Source: DASQYE01 sp035940775 (GTDB lineage: Bacteria > Acidobacteriota > Blastocatellia > Pyrinomonadales > Pyrinomonadaceae). Taken from it: 64,000 nt of DNA. The stretch covers positions 62,001 through 126,000 of the forward strand of contig DASZEN010000017.1 of assembly GCA_035940775.1 (NCBI GenBank), read 5' to 3'. This document shows positions 51,879-60,194 of this stretch, piece after piece; the stretch's first letter is position 1, and each line of letters opens with the position of its first letter. A program made the translations under genes and the position numbers. The notes below the pieces were generated by a model that did no database searches, had not been told where the DNA came from, and worked only from the letters and a program-made list of their open reading frames with translations.

Positions 51879-53396
51879 ATGAGAGGTTTGTTGAGAGCGG
51901 GTCGAGCGACCGTTGCTGTTGTTCTTACGGGGCTGTGTTGGGCGACTGTTGTCCTGGCTCAGGGCGGGGCGACGACGACTACGGCTGCCGAGGCTGCCGA
52001 GGAGCGTTTGCGCCGCCTGGAAGAGGCGACGCGCGCGGCGCAGAGCGCGGGCGACAATGCCTGGATGCTGATGTCGGCGGCGCTCGTGCTGATGATGACG
52101 GGGCCGGGGCTGGCCCTCTTTTATGGCGGACTTGTGAGGCGCAAGAACGTGCTCGCCACGCTCATGCAGAGTTTCACGATGATGGCCGTCGTCACGGTGC
52201 TCTGGGCGCTCTACGGTTACAGTCTCGCGTTTGCAGAGGGGAACGCGCTGGTCGGCGGATTCGGTTATGTATTGATGAGCGGCGTCGGATTGGCGCCGAA
52301 CGCAACCTATGCTCCGACCATCCCGCACCAGACTTTCATGGTCTATCAAATGATGTTCGCCGTCATCACCCCGGCGCTCATCACAGGCGCTTTCGCCGAG
52401 CGCATGAAGTTCAGCGCGATGCTGCTCTTGATGATACTGTGGACGACGCTGATCTACTTTCCGTTGGCCCATATGGTTTGGGGCGCGGGTGGCCTCCTGA
52501 ACGCGGCGCTGGGCGGTCGTATCCCGACGCTCGATTACGCTGGCGGCACGGTGGTTCACGTCAGCTCCGGCGTCTCGGCGCTCGTCTGCGCGCTCTACAT
52601 GGGCAAACGCCGGGGCTACCCGCAACAGCCGATGCGTCCTCATAACCTGACTTTGAGCTTTATAGGCGCATGCCTGCTGTGGGTTGGATGGTTCGGCTTC
52701 AACGCGGGCAGCGCGCTGGCGGCCAACAGCCTGGCGACGAGCGCGTTCGTCGCGACGCACTTCGCGGCGGCCGCCGCTGCGCTCTCCTGGCTCGCCGTCG
52801 AATGGCTGCGCCTCGGCAAGCCGACCGTGCTCGGCGCAATCTCGGGTGCGGTCGCCGGTCTGGTTGCGATCACGCCCGCGTCGGGTTTCGTCTCGCCGAG
52901 GGCCGCACTCCTGATAGGCGCGCTTGCGGGCGTCGTCTGCTACCTGATGACTTCCTCAGTCAAGCGCGCATTCGGCTACGACGATTCGCTTGACGTGTTC
53001 GGCATACACGGCGCGGGCGGGACGCTCGGGGCGCTGCTGACGGGCGTGTTTGCGACCCGTGCGGTCAATCCCGTTTTCAGGAATGCTGACGGCGGCGCGC
53101 TGCCCGTCGGGCTGCTTGACGGAAACGCCGCGCAGCTCGTCAATCAGGTCGCGGGCGTCGCGCTGGCGATGTTGCTGGCGAGCGCGGGCACGCTCGCGCT
53201 TCTCAAGCTCGTCGATATGCTCATCGGCCTGCGGGTTACTCCCGAAGACGAGTTGACGGGCCTCGACCTGACGCAGCACGGCGAAGAGGGCTACGAGCTG
53301 GGCATGGAGATCGTGACGACGCCGAAGCCTGTGACCGAGAGGAGGAGCGAGGCGACCTACGGGATGAGCATCGCCGCCCATCACGGAAGCGAGTGA
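51879..53396 (+). CDS. amtB: Ammonium transporter
   Basis: 505 residues from ATG 51879, which has GGAGG eleven bases upstream; a longer frame from 51771 overlaps the hairpin and is not used. Signal-like first helix, then about 11 membrane helices with family marks: MMTGPGLALFYGGLVRRKN, GAGGLLNAALGG, DYAGGTVVHVSSGVSALVCA, WFGFNAGSALAAN and DVFGIHGAGGTLGALLTGVF. The pore histidines are in VVHVSSG and FGIHGAGG. C-terminal cytoplasmic tail LTGLDLTQHGEEGYELG is the typical PII-binding region. Confidence 0.95.
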   Translation: MRGLLRAGRATVAVVLTGLCWATVVLAQGGATTTTAAEAAEERLRRLEEATRAAQSAGDNAWMLMSAALVLMMTGPGLALFYGGLVRRKNVLATLMQSFTMMAVVTVLWALYGYSLAFAEGNALVGGFGYVLMSGVGLAPNATYAPTIPHQTFMVYQMMFAVITPALITGAFAERMKFSAMLLLMILWTTLIYFPLAHMVWGAGGLLNAALGGRIPTLDYAGGTVVHVSSGVSALVCALYMGKRRGYPQQPMRPHNLTLSFIGACLLWVGWFGFNAGSALAANSLATSAFVATHFAAAAAALSWLAVEWLRLGKPTVLGAISGAVAGLVAITPASGFVSPRAALLIGALAGVVCYLMTSSVKRAFGYDDSLDVFGIHGAGGTLGALLTGVFATRAVNPVFRNADGGALPVGLLDGNAAQLVNQVAGVALAMLLASAGTLALLKLVDMLIGLRVTPEDELTGLDLTQHGEEGYELGMEIVTTPKPVTERRSEATYGMSIAAHHGSE

Positions 53397-53469
53397 GGGC
53401 GTTACGAAAGCGAGCGAGGGCCGAGCGCTTTCCGCGCTTCTCTGCGGAAGTGCTTTCCGCGCTTCTCTC

Positions 53470-53498
53470 TTGACAGGGTCGCCCTCTTGTCGTTAAGT
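53470..53498 (+). promoter_or_regulatory. Promoter of the lysine operon
   Basis: TTGACA at 53470-53475, exactly 17 bases, then TTAAGT at 53493-53498. Transcription would start near 53505, just ahead of the riboswitch. Two 19-base direct repeats (53425-53443 and 53450-53468, one mismatch) end immediately upstream of the -35. Confidence 0.65.
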
Positions 53499-53530
53499 TA
53501 CGCCATCCACGCACAAGGTCTTTCAAAGTT

Positions 53531-53727
53531 AGAGTAGAGGCGCGGCCTCCATGAGTAAGCCGACCGGAGAAGCAGAGAAGGACTTCGACGATGGTTGGAC
53601 GCAAAGGGGTAGGTCGCCGAAATTCGTCGCCGCCATCCTTCAAAGTAAAGCGCGCGCGAATTGGTTGCTGCGGCTAAATCCGCAGGACTGTCACCGGCCC
53701 TCGGTGGTCGGTGAAGGGCTACGACAA
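53531..53727 (+). ncRNA. Lysine riboswitch (L box)
   Basis: The leader matches the L-box consensus in order: AGAGGCGCGG, ATGAGTAAGC, AAGGGGTAGGTCGCCGAAAT (compare AAAGGGGAGCGUCGCCGAAG of the Bacillus lysC leader), TTGCTGCGGCTAAATCCGCA, GGACTGTCACCG and GGTGAAGGGCTAC. GTAG at 53534-53537 can pair with CTAC at 53719-53722 to close P1. It lies upstream of aspartokinase. High lysine should reduce expression of the lysine operon. The expression platform between 53728 and 53860 has no clear intrinsic terminator, so control may be at translation initiation. Confidence 0.92.
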
Positions 53728-53860
53728 ATCAACTTGCGGAGCACCGGGCGACCCGATCACGGCGCGCCATGTCTCCGACGGTTGCGATTTCTGCCGCAGA
53801 GGTCGGTCGTGCGTTTCCATGATCGGCCTCTTCCCTTTTGGCAGCGAGGTTATTCCGTCA

Positions 53861-55309
53861 TTGTCTCATGAACCGACCATCATGAAGTTCGGTGGCACGT
53901 CCGTCGAAGACGCGCGCGCCTTCCTGCGCGTGAGCCGCATCATCGCAGCGCACGTGCGAGCAGATGATGAAGAAGGAGAAGCGCGTCCGGTCATCGTCGT
54001 CGTCTCTGCCATGAGCCGTATGACGGATGCGCTGGTGGCGAGCGTGCAGGCGGCGACGAGCGGCGACGTGGAGGGTGCGCGGCGCGGGCTCGAAGAACAT
54101 TTCGCGCGTCACCACGCGGTCGCGCGCGACCTGTTATCCGCGAGCGGGAGGGTTGCGGCCGAAGCGGTTATTGAAAGCGCGCGGGACGAGATCGCGGAAG
54201 GTTTGCGCGCGGTCGCCGCACACAAACTGCCCCGGCTGCTTTTGCAGGACGAGATCATCTCTTACGGCGAACGTCTCTCGGCCACGCTCCTCGCGCACGT
54301 GCTTTGTGAAAGCGGGCTTGCGGCGCGCTACGTGGATGCGCGGCGATTGATCCTGACCAACGACGAGTATGGATGCGCCGCGCCTCTTTTCGACGAGACC
54401 GAACGCAGCACGCGCGCCGGGCTTGAGCCTCTGATCGAGCGCCGTGAAGTCGCCGTGCTCGGAGGCTTCATCGCTGCGTCGGCGACGACCGCTCGAACGA
54501 CGACGCTCGGGCGCGGCGGGTCGGATTGCACGGCGGCCATTATCGGCGCTGCGATGGATGCGCGCGAGATTCAGATCTGGACGGATGTCAACGGCGTCCT
54601 GACAGCCGACCCGCAACTCGTCCCACGCGCCCGCACCGTCGAGCGCCTGTCGTACGCGGAGGCGGCTGAGCTTGCCTACTTCGGCGCGAAGGTGCTCCAT
54701 CCGAAGACGATTCAGCCTGCCATAGACCAGTGTATTCCGGTGCGTATCTGCAACTCGCGCGCGCCCGAAGAGACTGGTACGCTCGTCGGTGCGGAGACCG
54801 AGACTGCGCCGCGCACCGTTAAAGCCATCGCGCATAAACGTGACGTGACGGTGGTGCAGATCACGGCCGCGCGCATGCTCGGGGCTTATGGCTTTCTGCG
54901 CGCGCTGTTCGAGGTCTTCGACCGGCATCGTACCGTCGTCGATGTCGTCACGACATCGGAGGTCAGCGTGTCGCTCACGCTCGACGACGCGAGCGCGCTC
55001 TCTTCCATCCTGCGAGACCTGCGCGATCTGGGCACGGTACTGGTCGAGCCGCGCCGCGCGACCATCTGTGTGGTCGGCGAGGGCCTTCGGGATACTCCGG
55101 GCGTGGCGGCGCGCGTCTTCAATACGATCAGCGATATCAACGTCTCGCTCATCTCGCTCGGGGCGTCGAGCGTCAACCTGACTTTCGTGGTTGACGAAGC
55201 GCGTCTTACCGAAGCGGTCACGCGCCTTCACGAAGCCTTTTTCGAGGAGCGGCAGTTTCAGAACGACAACGCAAAGGTCTCGCTCGCGGCCTCCGATACT
55301 TCGCTTTGA
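53861..55309 (+). CDS. lysC: Aspartokinase (lysine-operon type)
   Basis: First step of the aspartate family: Asp plus ATP to aspartyl phosphate. About 482 residues from TTG 53861 (GAGG about eleven bases upstream), giving SHEPTIMKFGGTSV; ATG 53882 and ATG 53819 are alternatives. Kinase core with MKFGGTSVEDA, the ISYGERLSATLLA helix, TLGRGGSDCTAAI and WTDVNGVLTADP. C-terminal ACT domains (from about residue 330) have TARMLGAYGFL-like and SDINVSLISLGASSVNLTF patterns for allosteric lysine or threonine control. It follows the lysine riboswitch. Confidence 0.92.
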   Translation: MSHEPTIMKFGGTSVEDARAFLRVSRIIAAHVRADDEEGEARPVIVVVSAMSRMTDALVASVQAATSGDVEGARRGLEEHFARHHAVARDLLSASGRVAAEAVIESARDEIAEGLRAVAAHKLPRLLLQDEIISYGERLSATLLAHVLCESGLAARYVDARRLILTNDEYGCAAPLFDETERSTRAGLEPLIERREVAVLGGFIAASATTARTTTLGRGGSDCTAAIIGAAMDAREIQIWTDVNGVLTADPQLVPRARTVERLSYAEAAELAYFGAKVLHPKTIQPAIDQCIPVRICNSRAPEETGTLVGAETETAPRTVKAIAHKRDVTVVQITAARMLGAYGFLRALFEVFDRHRTVVDVVTTSEVSVSLTLDDASALSSILRDLRDLGTVLVEPRRATICVVGEGLRDTPGVAARVFNTISDINVSLISLGASSVNLTFVVDEARLTEAVTRLHEAFFEERQFQNDNAKVSLAASDTSL

Positions 55310-55373
55310 CGACCCCGCTCGGCGATCAACAAAAGGGATTATCGAACAGTTTCTTAGCGTCTGAGATTTTAAA

Positions 55374-56414
55374 GTGAACCTGATCGAACTAACTCGCGCG
55401 CTCATAGACATCCCCTCCAACAGCGGAGAAGAAGGAGCGGTCGGAGATTTTCTCTTCTCCTATCTTGACGGTCTGGGCTATCGCGTCGAGCGGCAGGAAG
55501 TGGCGGCCGGGCGCTTTAATATCCTCGCCGCGCCCGGAGACACGCGCCCGCGCGTCACGCTCTCGACCCACATGGACACCGTCCCGCCGCACATCTCTTC
55601 GAGCGAGGATGAGCAATACGTCTACGGGCGGGGCGCGTGCGATGCCAAGGGCATCATTGCCGCGCAGATCGCGGCGACCGAGCGCTTGCGCGCCGAAGGC
55701 GAGAGCGCGCCGGGGCTGCTCTTTACGGTTGACGAAGAGATGGGAAGCCTCGGCGCGCGCGCCGCCAACGAGCACCCGCACGGGCGCGCGTCCCGCTTTC
55801 TGGTCAACGGCGAGCCAACCGATAACAAGCTCGCCATAGGCTCCAAAGGCTCTTTGCGTCTCGTGATCAAAACGGAAGGGCGCGCGGCGCATTCCGCTTA
55901 TCCCGAACATGGCGAGTCGGCCATAGAGAAGCTGCTCGACGTGCTCGCTTTGTTGCGGGCCTGCCGTTGGCCCACGGACGACTTCTTCGGCGAGACGACC
56001 TGCAACGTCGGGCGCATAGGGGGCGGCACGCGCCCCAATGTTATCCCTGCGGAGGCGCAGGCCGAGTTGCAGATACGACTTGTGACGGATGCCGCGCCCG
56101 TCAGGCAAATCATAGAAGAAGCGGTCGCCGGTCGCGCCCGCATCGAATATCTATCGGTCGCCGACCCCGTGCGAATGCTCGCGGTCGATGGGTTCGAGCA
56201 ATGCATCGTCCGTTTTACGACCGACATTCCGCATCTGAAAAACTGGGGCGCTCCCCTGCTCGTCGGCCCCGGCTCGATTCTCCTGGCGCACACTGCGCGC
56301 GAGCGTGTCGCAAAGCGCGAACTCTCGGAGGCCGTCGAGATATACGCCGGTCTGGTGCGATCCCTCATCGCCCGTGCGGCCGAGGATGAAGCAATGGTGG
56401 AGGAAGCGCGCTGA
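55374..56414 (+). CDS. M20-family deacylase, probable succinyl-diaminopimelate desuccinylase
   Basis: 346 residues from a GTG start. Metal-binding motifs of the M20 family: STHMDTVPPH, YGRGACDAKGI, TVDEEMGSLGA and the dimer-domain His in GRAAHSAYPEHGESAI. Position in an operon with dapB, dapA and dapD supports DapE (removal of succinate from N-succinyl-L,L-diaminopimelate). It is shorter than typical DapE (about 375) and its start resembles LysK/ArgE-type deacylases, so a LysW-dependent alternative cannot be excluded. The stop overlaps the dapB start by one base. Confidence 0.78.
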   Translation: MNLIELTRALIDIPSNSGEEGAVGDFLFSYLDGLGYRVERQEVAAGRFNILAAPGDTRPRVTLSTHMDTVPPHISSSEDEQYVYGRGACDAKGIIAAQIAATERLRAEGESAPGLLFTVDEEMGSLGARAANEHPHGRASRFLVNGEPTDNKLAIGSKGSLRLVIKTEGRAAHSAYPEHGESAIEKLLDVLALLRACRWPTDDFFGETTCNVGRIGGGTRPNVIPAEAQAELQIRLVTDAAPVRQIIEEAVAGRARIEYLSVADPVRMLAVDGFEQCIVRFTTDIPHLKNWGAPLLVGPGSILLAHTARERVAKRELSEAVEIYAGLVRSLIARAAEDEAMVEEAR

Positions 56415-57118
56415 TGAGGCTCGCACTGATCGGACAGGGTACTATGGGCCAGTTGGTGGCGGCGCGCGCCCGAAGCGAAGGGCACGAGGTTGCGCTGGCT
56501 CTCTCATCGCGTGACGGCGCGCGCCCGCCGGAAGACGTGGTCGAGCAGTTGCGGGCGGTTGACGTGGCGATAGATTTTTCTGCGGGCCCGGCCGTCGTCA
56601 GGCATGTCGAGGCGTGTGCGCGGGCGGGCGTGCCGCTGGTGGAGGGCACTACGGGCTGGGGCGATGAGCTTGAGCGGGCGCGCGCCATCGTGCTCGAACA
56701 CGACGGCGCGCTCCTTTACGGCGCGAACTTTTCCATCGGCGTCAACCTTTTCTATCGCCTCGTCGCCTCTGCGGCCGAGTTGTTCGGGGCGAGCGCCGAC
56801 TACGCCCCTTTCATAGAAGAGGCGCACCACGCGCGCAAACGCGACGCGCCCTCCGGCACGGCCCTGCGATTGAGAGACCTTCTGGCCGCGCGACTCGAAG
56901 GTGATATCCCGGTCGCCTCGACGCGCGCGGGATACATTCCGGGCACGCATCGCGTCGGGTTCGATTCAATCGCCGACCAGATAACCCTGACGCATACGGC
57001 GCGCTCGCGTGAAGGCTTTGTGACGGGCGCGCTCACGGCCGCGCGCTGGATCGTGGGGCGGCGCGGGGTTTACGAGTTCTCGGAAGTGTTGGATGAAATA
57101 TTAAAGGCGGTGGGTTAA
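56414..57118 (+). CDS. dapB: 4-hydroxy-tetrahydrodipicolinate reductase
   Basis: 234 residues. N-terminal nucleotide fold LALIGQGTMGQLV, then DFSAGPAVVRHVEAC and GTTGW. The substrate/catalytic motif is EEAHHARKRDAPSGTALRL, with the His-His and Lys of DapB. It makes tetrahydrodipicolinate with NAD(P)H. It is slightly shorter than E. coli DapB (273). Coupled to the M20 gene. Confidence 0.95.
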   Translation: MRLALIGQGTMGQLVAARARSEGHEVALALSSRDGARPPEDVVEQLRAVDVAIDFSAGPAVVRHVEACARAGVPLVEGTTGWGDELERARAIVLEHDGALLYGANFSIGVNLFYRLVASAAELFGASADYAPFIEEAHHARKRDAPSGTALRLRDLLAARLEGDIPVASTRAGYIPGTHRVGFDSIADQITLTHTARSREGFVTGALTAARWIVGRRGVYEFSEVLDEILKAVG

Positions 57119-57205
57119 CGGCGGGTGAAGAATGGCAGGTTGAAAGCCTGCCCGGCGGCTCATCCAGGTGTCACCGATTGACCTGTCCTGAAGAAGGAGA
57201 TGGCG

Positions 57206-58123
57206 ATGAAGATTGACTGGCTGCGTGGATGCGCGACCGCCCTTGTGACGCCTTTTACGGCGAGCGGAGCGATTGACGAGGAGCGATTGCGCGCCCTCAT
57301 CGAGCATCAACTGGCGGGCGGCGTACGGCTGCTCGTGCCGTGCGGCACGACCGGCGAGAGCGCGACGATGACGGAAGAGGAAGACCGGCGCGTTATCAAG
57401 CTAACGATTGAGGCGGCGCGCGGGCGTGCGCTGGTGATCGCCGGGACGGGAAGCAACTCGACCGCGGCGGCGATTGAATATTCGCGCGCGGCGCGAGCGC
57501 TGGGCGCGGACGCCGTGCTGGTGGTCGCTCCCTTCTATAACAAGCCGACGCAAACGGGGCTCTACGCTCACTTTCGCGCCGTGGCCGAAGCGGTCGATTA
57601 CCTGCCCGTCGTCATTTACAACGTGCCGGGGCGCACCGCCTCGAACATCACGGCGGCGACGGCGCTCAAGCTCGCGCGCGAGGTCGAGAACATCGTCGCC
57701 GTCAAGGAGGCTTCGGGCGATCTCTCTCAGGTGATGGCGATTTTGCGCGACCGTCCGGCGGATTTCCGCGTCCTTTCGGGCGACGATGCCCTGACGCTGC
57801 CTCTGATCGCGCTCGGCGCAGACGGCGTCATCTCGGTCGCCTCGAACGAAGCGCCCGCTTTGATGTCGCGCATGGTCGAGCTGGCCCTCGGCGGTGATTG
57901 GGACGCGGCGCGCGAGCTTCATTATCGCCTGCTGCCGCTGATGGAGGTGAATTTCATAGAATCGAGTCCGGGCCCGGTCAAGGCCGCGCTCGCGATGATG
58001 AACCTGATCGAAGAGCACTTTCGCCTGCCGCTCGTCCCCATCACGGAGAAGAGCCGCGAGCGCGTGCGCGAAGTGCTCACGGAGCTTGGGCTCTTGAAGG
58101 GGACGAGTCATGCCGCTGCGTGA
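57206..58123 (+). CDS. dapA: 4-hydroxy-tetrahydrodipicolinate synthase
   Basis: 305 residues from ATG 57206; ATG 57200 follows the AAGGAG directly, so the second ATG has the correct spacing. Condenses aspartate semialdehyde with pyruvate. Schiff-base Lys167 in VAVKEASGDLSQ, Tyr138 in VVIYNVPGRT and the substrate-binding CGTTGES loop are visible. The last 14 bases overlap the start of dapD. Confidence 0.95.
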   Translation: MKIDWLRGCATALVTPFTASGAIDEERLRALIEHQLAGGVRLLVPCGTTGESATMTEEEDRRVIKLTIEAARGRALVIAGTGSNSTAAAIEYSRAARALGADAVLVVAPFYNKPTQTGLYAHFRAVAEAVDYLPVVIYNVPGRTASNITAATALKLAREVENIVAVKEASGDLSQVMAILRDRPADFRVLSGDDALTLPLIALGADGVISVASNEAPALMSRMVELALGGDWDAARELHYRLLPLMEVNFIESSPGPVKAALAMMNLIEEHFRLPLVPITEKSRERVREVLTELGLLKGTSHAAA

Positions 58124-58952
58124 AGCTATAGAGGAGATGGCCGCGCGCGCGTCCGTCGCTTACACGGAGGCGGATCGAGCCTTGTTCGCGGAGTTCAAGG
58201 CGGCGCTCAATCGCGGCGAGGTGCGCGCCGCCGAAAGGGGCGCGGGCGGCGAGTGGCGCGTCAATTCGTGGGTCAAGCGCGGTATTCTCCTGGGCTTTCG
58301 CATGGGCTCGCTCACGGACATGTCCGTCGCGGCGGGCGGCGCAGGCTTTCGCTTCTTCGATAAGGACACGTACCCGCTACGGGCCACGACGATTGAGCAG
58401 AACGTGCGTATCGTGCCGGGCGGGTCGAGCATCCGCGACGGCGTCTACATTGCGCCCGGCGTCGTCTGTATGCCGCCGATGTACGTCAACGTCGGCGCTT
58501 ACGTCGACGAAGGGACGATGATCGACAGCCATGCGCTGGTGGGCTCGTGCGCGCAGATCGGCAAGCGCGTTCACCTGTCGGCGGCGGCGCAGGTCGGCGG
58601 CGTGCTTGAGCCGGTCGGCGCAGTGCCCGTCATCATCGAAGACGACGTGCTGGTGGGCGGCGGCTGCGGAGTCTACGAGGGAACGGTCGTGCGCGAGCGA
58701 GCGGTGCTCGCGGCGGGCACGATCCTGACCGGCTCGACGCCGGTTTATGATCTGGTGCGCGAGCAGGTTTACGGGCGCACGGCCGAGTCGCCGCTTGAGA
58801 TTCCGGCGGGCGCTGTCGTCGTTCCGGGCGCGCGCGCCGCGACCACCGAGCGCGGACGCGAGTGGGGGCTTTCGCTCTACGCGCCCGTCATCGTCAAGTA
58901 CAGGGATGAAAAGACAGACCGCGCCGTGCAACTGGAGGATTACCTGCGTTGA
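58110..58952 (+). CDS. dapD: Tetrahydrodipicolinate N-succinyltransferase
   Basis: 280 residues. A helical N-terminal domain is followed by left-handed beta-helix hexapeptide repeats: VRIVPGGSSIRDGVYIAPGV, AYVDEGTMIDSHALVGSCAQ, VHLSAAAQVGGVLEP and VLVGGGCGVYEGTVV, with ILTGSTPVYD near the end. It transfers succinyl from succinyl-CoA, which fixes this genome to the succinylase branch of the diaminopimelate pathway. The start overlaps dapA. Confidence 0.95.
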   Translation: MPLREAIEEMAARASVAYTEADRALFAEFKAALNRGEVRAAERGAGGEWRVNSWVKRGILLGFRMGSLTDMSVAAGGAGFRFFDKDTYPLRATTIEQNVRIVPGGSSIRDGVYIAPGVVCMPPMYVNVGAYVDEGTMIDSHALVGSCAQIGKRVHLSAAAQVGGVLEPVGAVPVIIEDDVLVGGGCGVYEGTVVRERAVLAAGTILTGSTPVYDLVREQVYGRTAESPLEIPAGAVVVPGARAATTERGREWGLSLYAPVIVKYRDEKTDRAVQLEDYLR

Positions 58953-60118
58953 GCCGAGACTTTCAGCAATCGAGCGACTTTCATCCTCCGGCGCGCCTCA
59001 GCGGTATTGAACGGAGCGTGATTCGACAGATGCTCGACCGCGCGCTGCCCGACAGCATCAATCTTGGCCTGGGCGAGCCAGACCTTCAGACGCCCGAAGT
59101 CATCAAGCGCGCCGCCGCGCGCGTCATCGCGGAGGAGCAGAACGGCTACACCTCGCACGCGGGCCTTCTCGCCCTGCGCGAGTTGATCGCCGGAGATAAC
59201 AGCCTGACGGGCGCGAATCCTGAGCGCGTGATTATCACAGCCGGTTCGCAGGAGGCCATGTACCTGGCGCTGATGACGCTGGTCGAAGAGGGCGACGAAG
59301 TATTGCTGCCCGACCCGGGCTTTGTCGCTTATCCGACCATCGTACGCATGGCCGGAGGCGAGCCCGTCTTTTATAGTCTGCCGAGGGCGCGCGATTTCGC
59401 CTTTGATGCAGAGGATTTCAAGCGCAAGGTTACGCCCCGGACTAAAGCGGTCGTCGCCATCAGCCCGTCGAATCCTACGGGCCGAACGCTTTCGACCGAA
59501 GACCTGGCGGCGATGGCCGGGGCGCTCGGCGAGAGCCGCGCCTACGTCATCAGCGACGAGATTTATCGCGAGCTTTATTACACCGATGCGCCTCCCCCAT
59601 CCATCTCGGAGCACTATGAGCGCACCCTCGTCATCAGCGGCCTGTCGAAATCCATGAGCATGACGGGCTGGCGACTGGGTTGGATGTGCGGCGGCGACGA
59701 GCGGATTATACGGAGCGCGCTCATCCTGCACGGCTACGTCACGACGTGCGCTTCGACCATCTCTCAGAAGGCCGCGCTCGCCGCCTGGACGGACGAGGCA
59801 GAAGGCGCGCGCCAGAATCATCGCAGTATCTTTCATGAGCGGCGCGACTACCTGCTGAAAACGCTCAGCGACGAGCTGGGCCTGCGCGCCGTCAGTCCCG
59901 ACGGAGCCTTCTATACGATGGTCGACGTGAGCCAGTACGGCAGTTCCATGAAAGTCGCCGAAGCTTTGTTGGCTCAGGGCGTGATAACAGTTCCGGGCGC
60001 GGCCTTCGGCAGCGAAGGCGAGGGGCATCTTCGCATCTCCTTCTGCGCCGAGCCTCAGGCGCTCGCCGAAGGCGTAAGACGTATGGGAAAGGCGTTAAAG
60101 CATCTGGCGGGCCGTTAG
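58949..60118 (+). CDS. dapC: PLP aminotransferase, probable N-succinyldiaminopimelate aminotransferase
   Basis: 389 residues from a TTG start that overlaps the dapD stop; GGAGG lies about eleven bases upstream. Class I aminotransferase with NLGLGEPDLQTPEVI, SPSNPTGRTLS, the Asp and Tyr of ISDEIYRELYY, the aldimine Lys in SGLSKSMSMTGWRLGW and the C-terminal Arg in LRISFCAEP. Its place between dapD and asd supports the succinyl-DAP aminotransferase role (DapC). The assignment rests on context, because the family is broad. Confidence 0.75.
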   Translation: MSRDFQQSSDFHPPARLSGIERSVIRQMLDRALPDSINLGLGEPDLQTPEVIKRAAARVIAEEQNGYTSHAGLLALRELIAGDNSLTGANPERVIITAGSQEAMYLALMTLVEEGDEVLLPDPGFVAYPTIVRMAGGEPVFYSLPRARDFAFDAEDFKRKVTPRTKAVVAISPSNPTGRTLSTEDLAAMAGALGESRAYVISDEIYRELYYTDAPPPSISEHYERTLVISGLSKSMSMTGWRLGWMCGGDERIIRSALILHGYVTTCASTISQKAALAAWTDEAEGARQNHRSIFHERRDYLLKTLSDELGLRAVSPDGAFYTMVDVSQYGSSMKVAEALLAQGVITVPGAAFGSEGEGHLRISFCAEPQALAEGVRRMGKALKHLAGR

Positions 60119-60194
60119 ATGGCTGAGGATGGATGGCTTTGAGGATGCTATTAGCATTTGCCGACATTCGGTATACGCGTTTGGAGATATACAG

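Noticed and set aside
53551..53871. Frame of 106 codons overlapping the lysine leader
   Set aside because: It lies on the riboswitch, whose conserved elements explain the sequence; no protein similarity.
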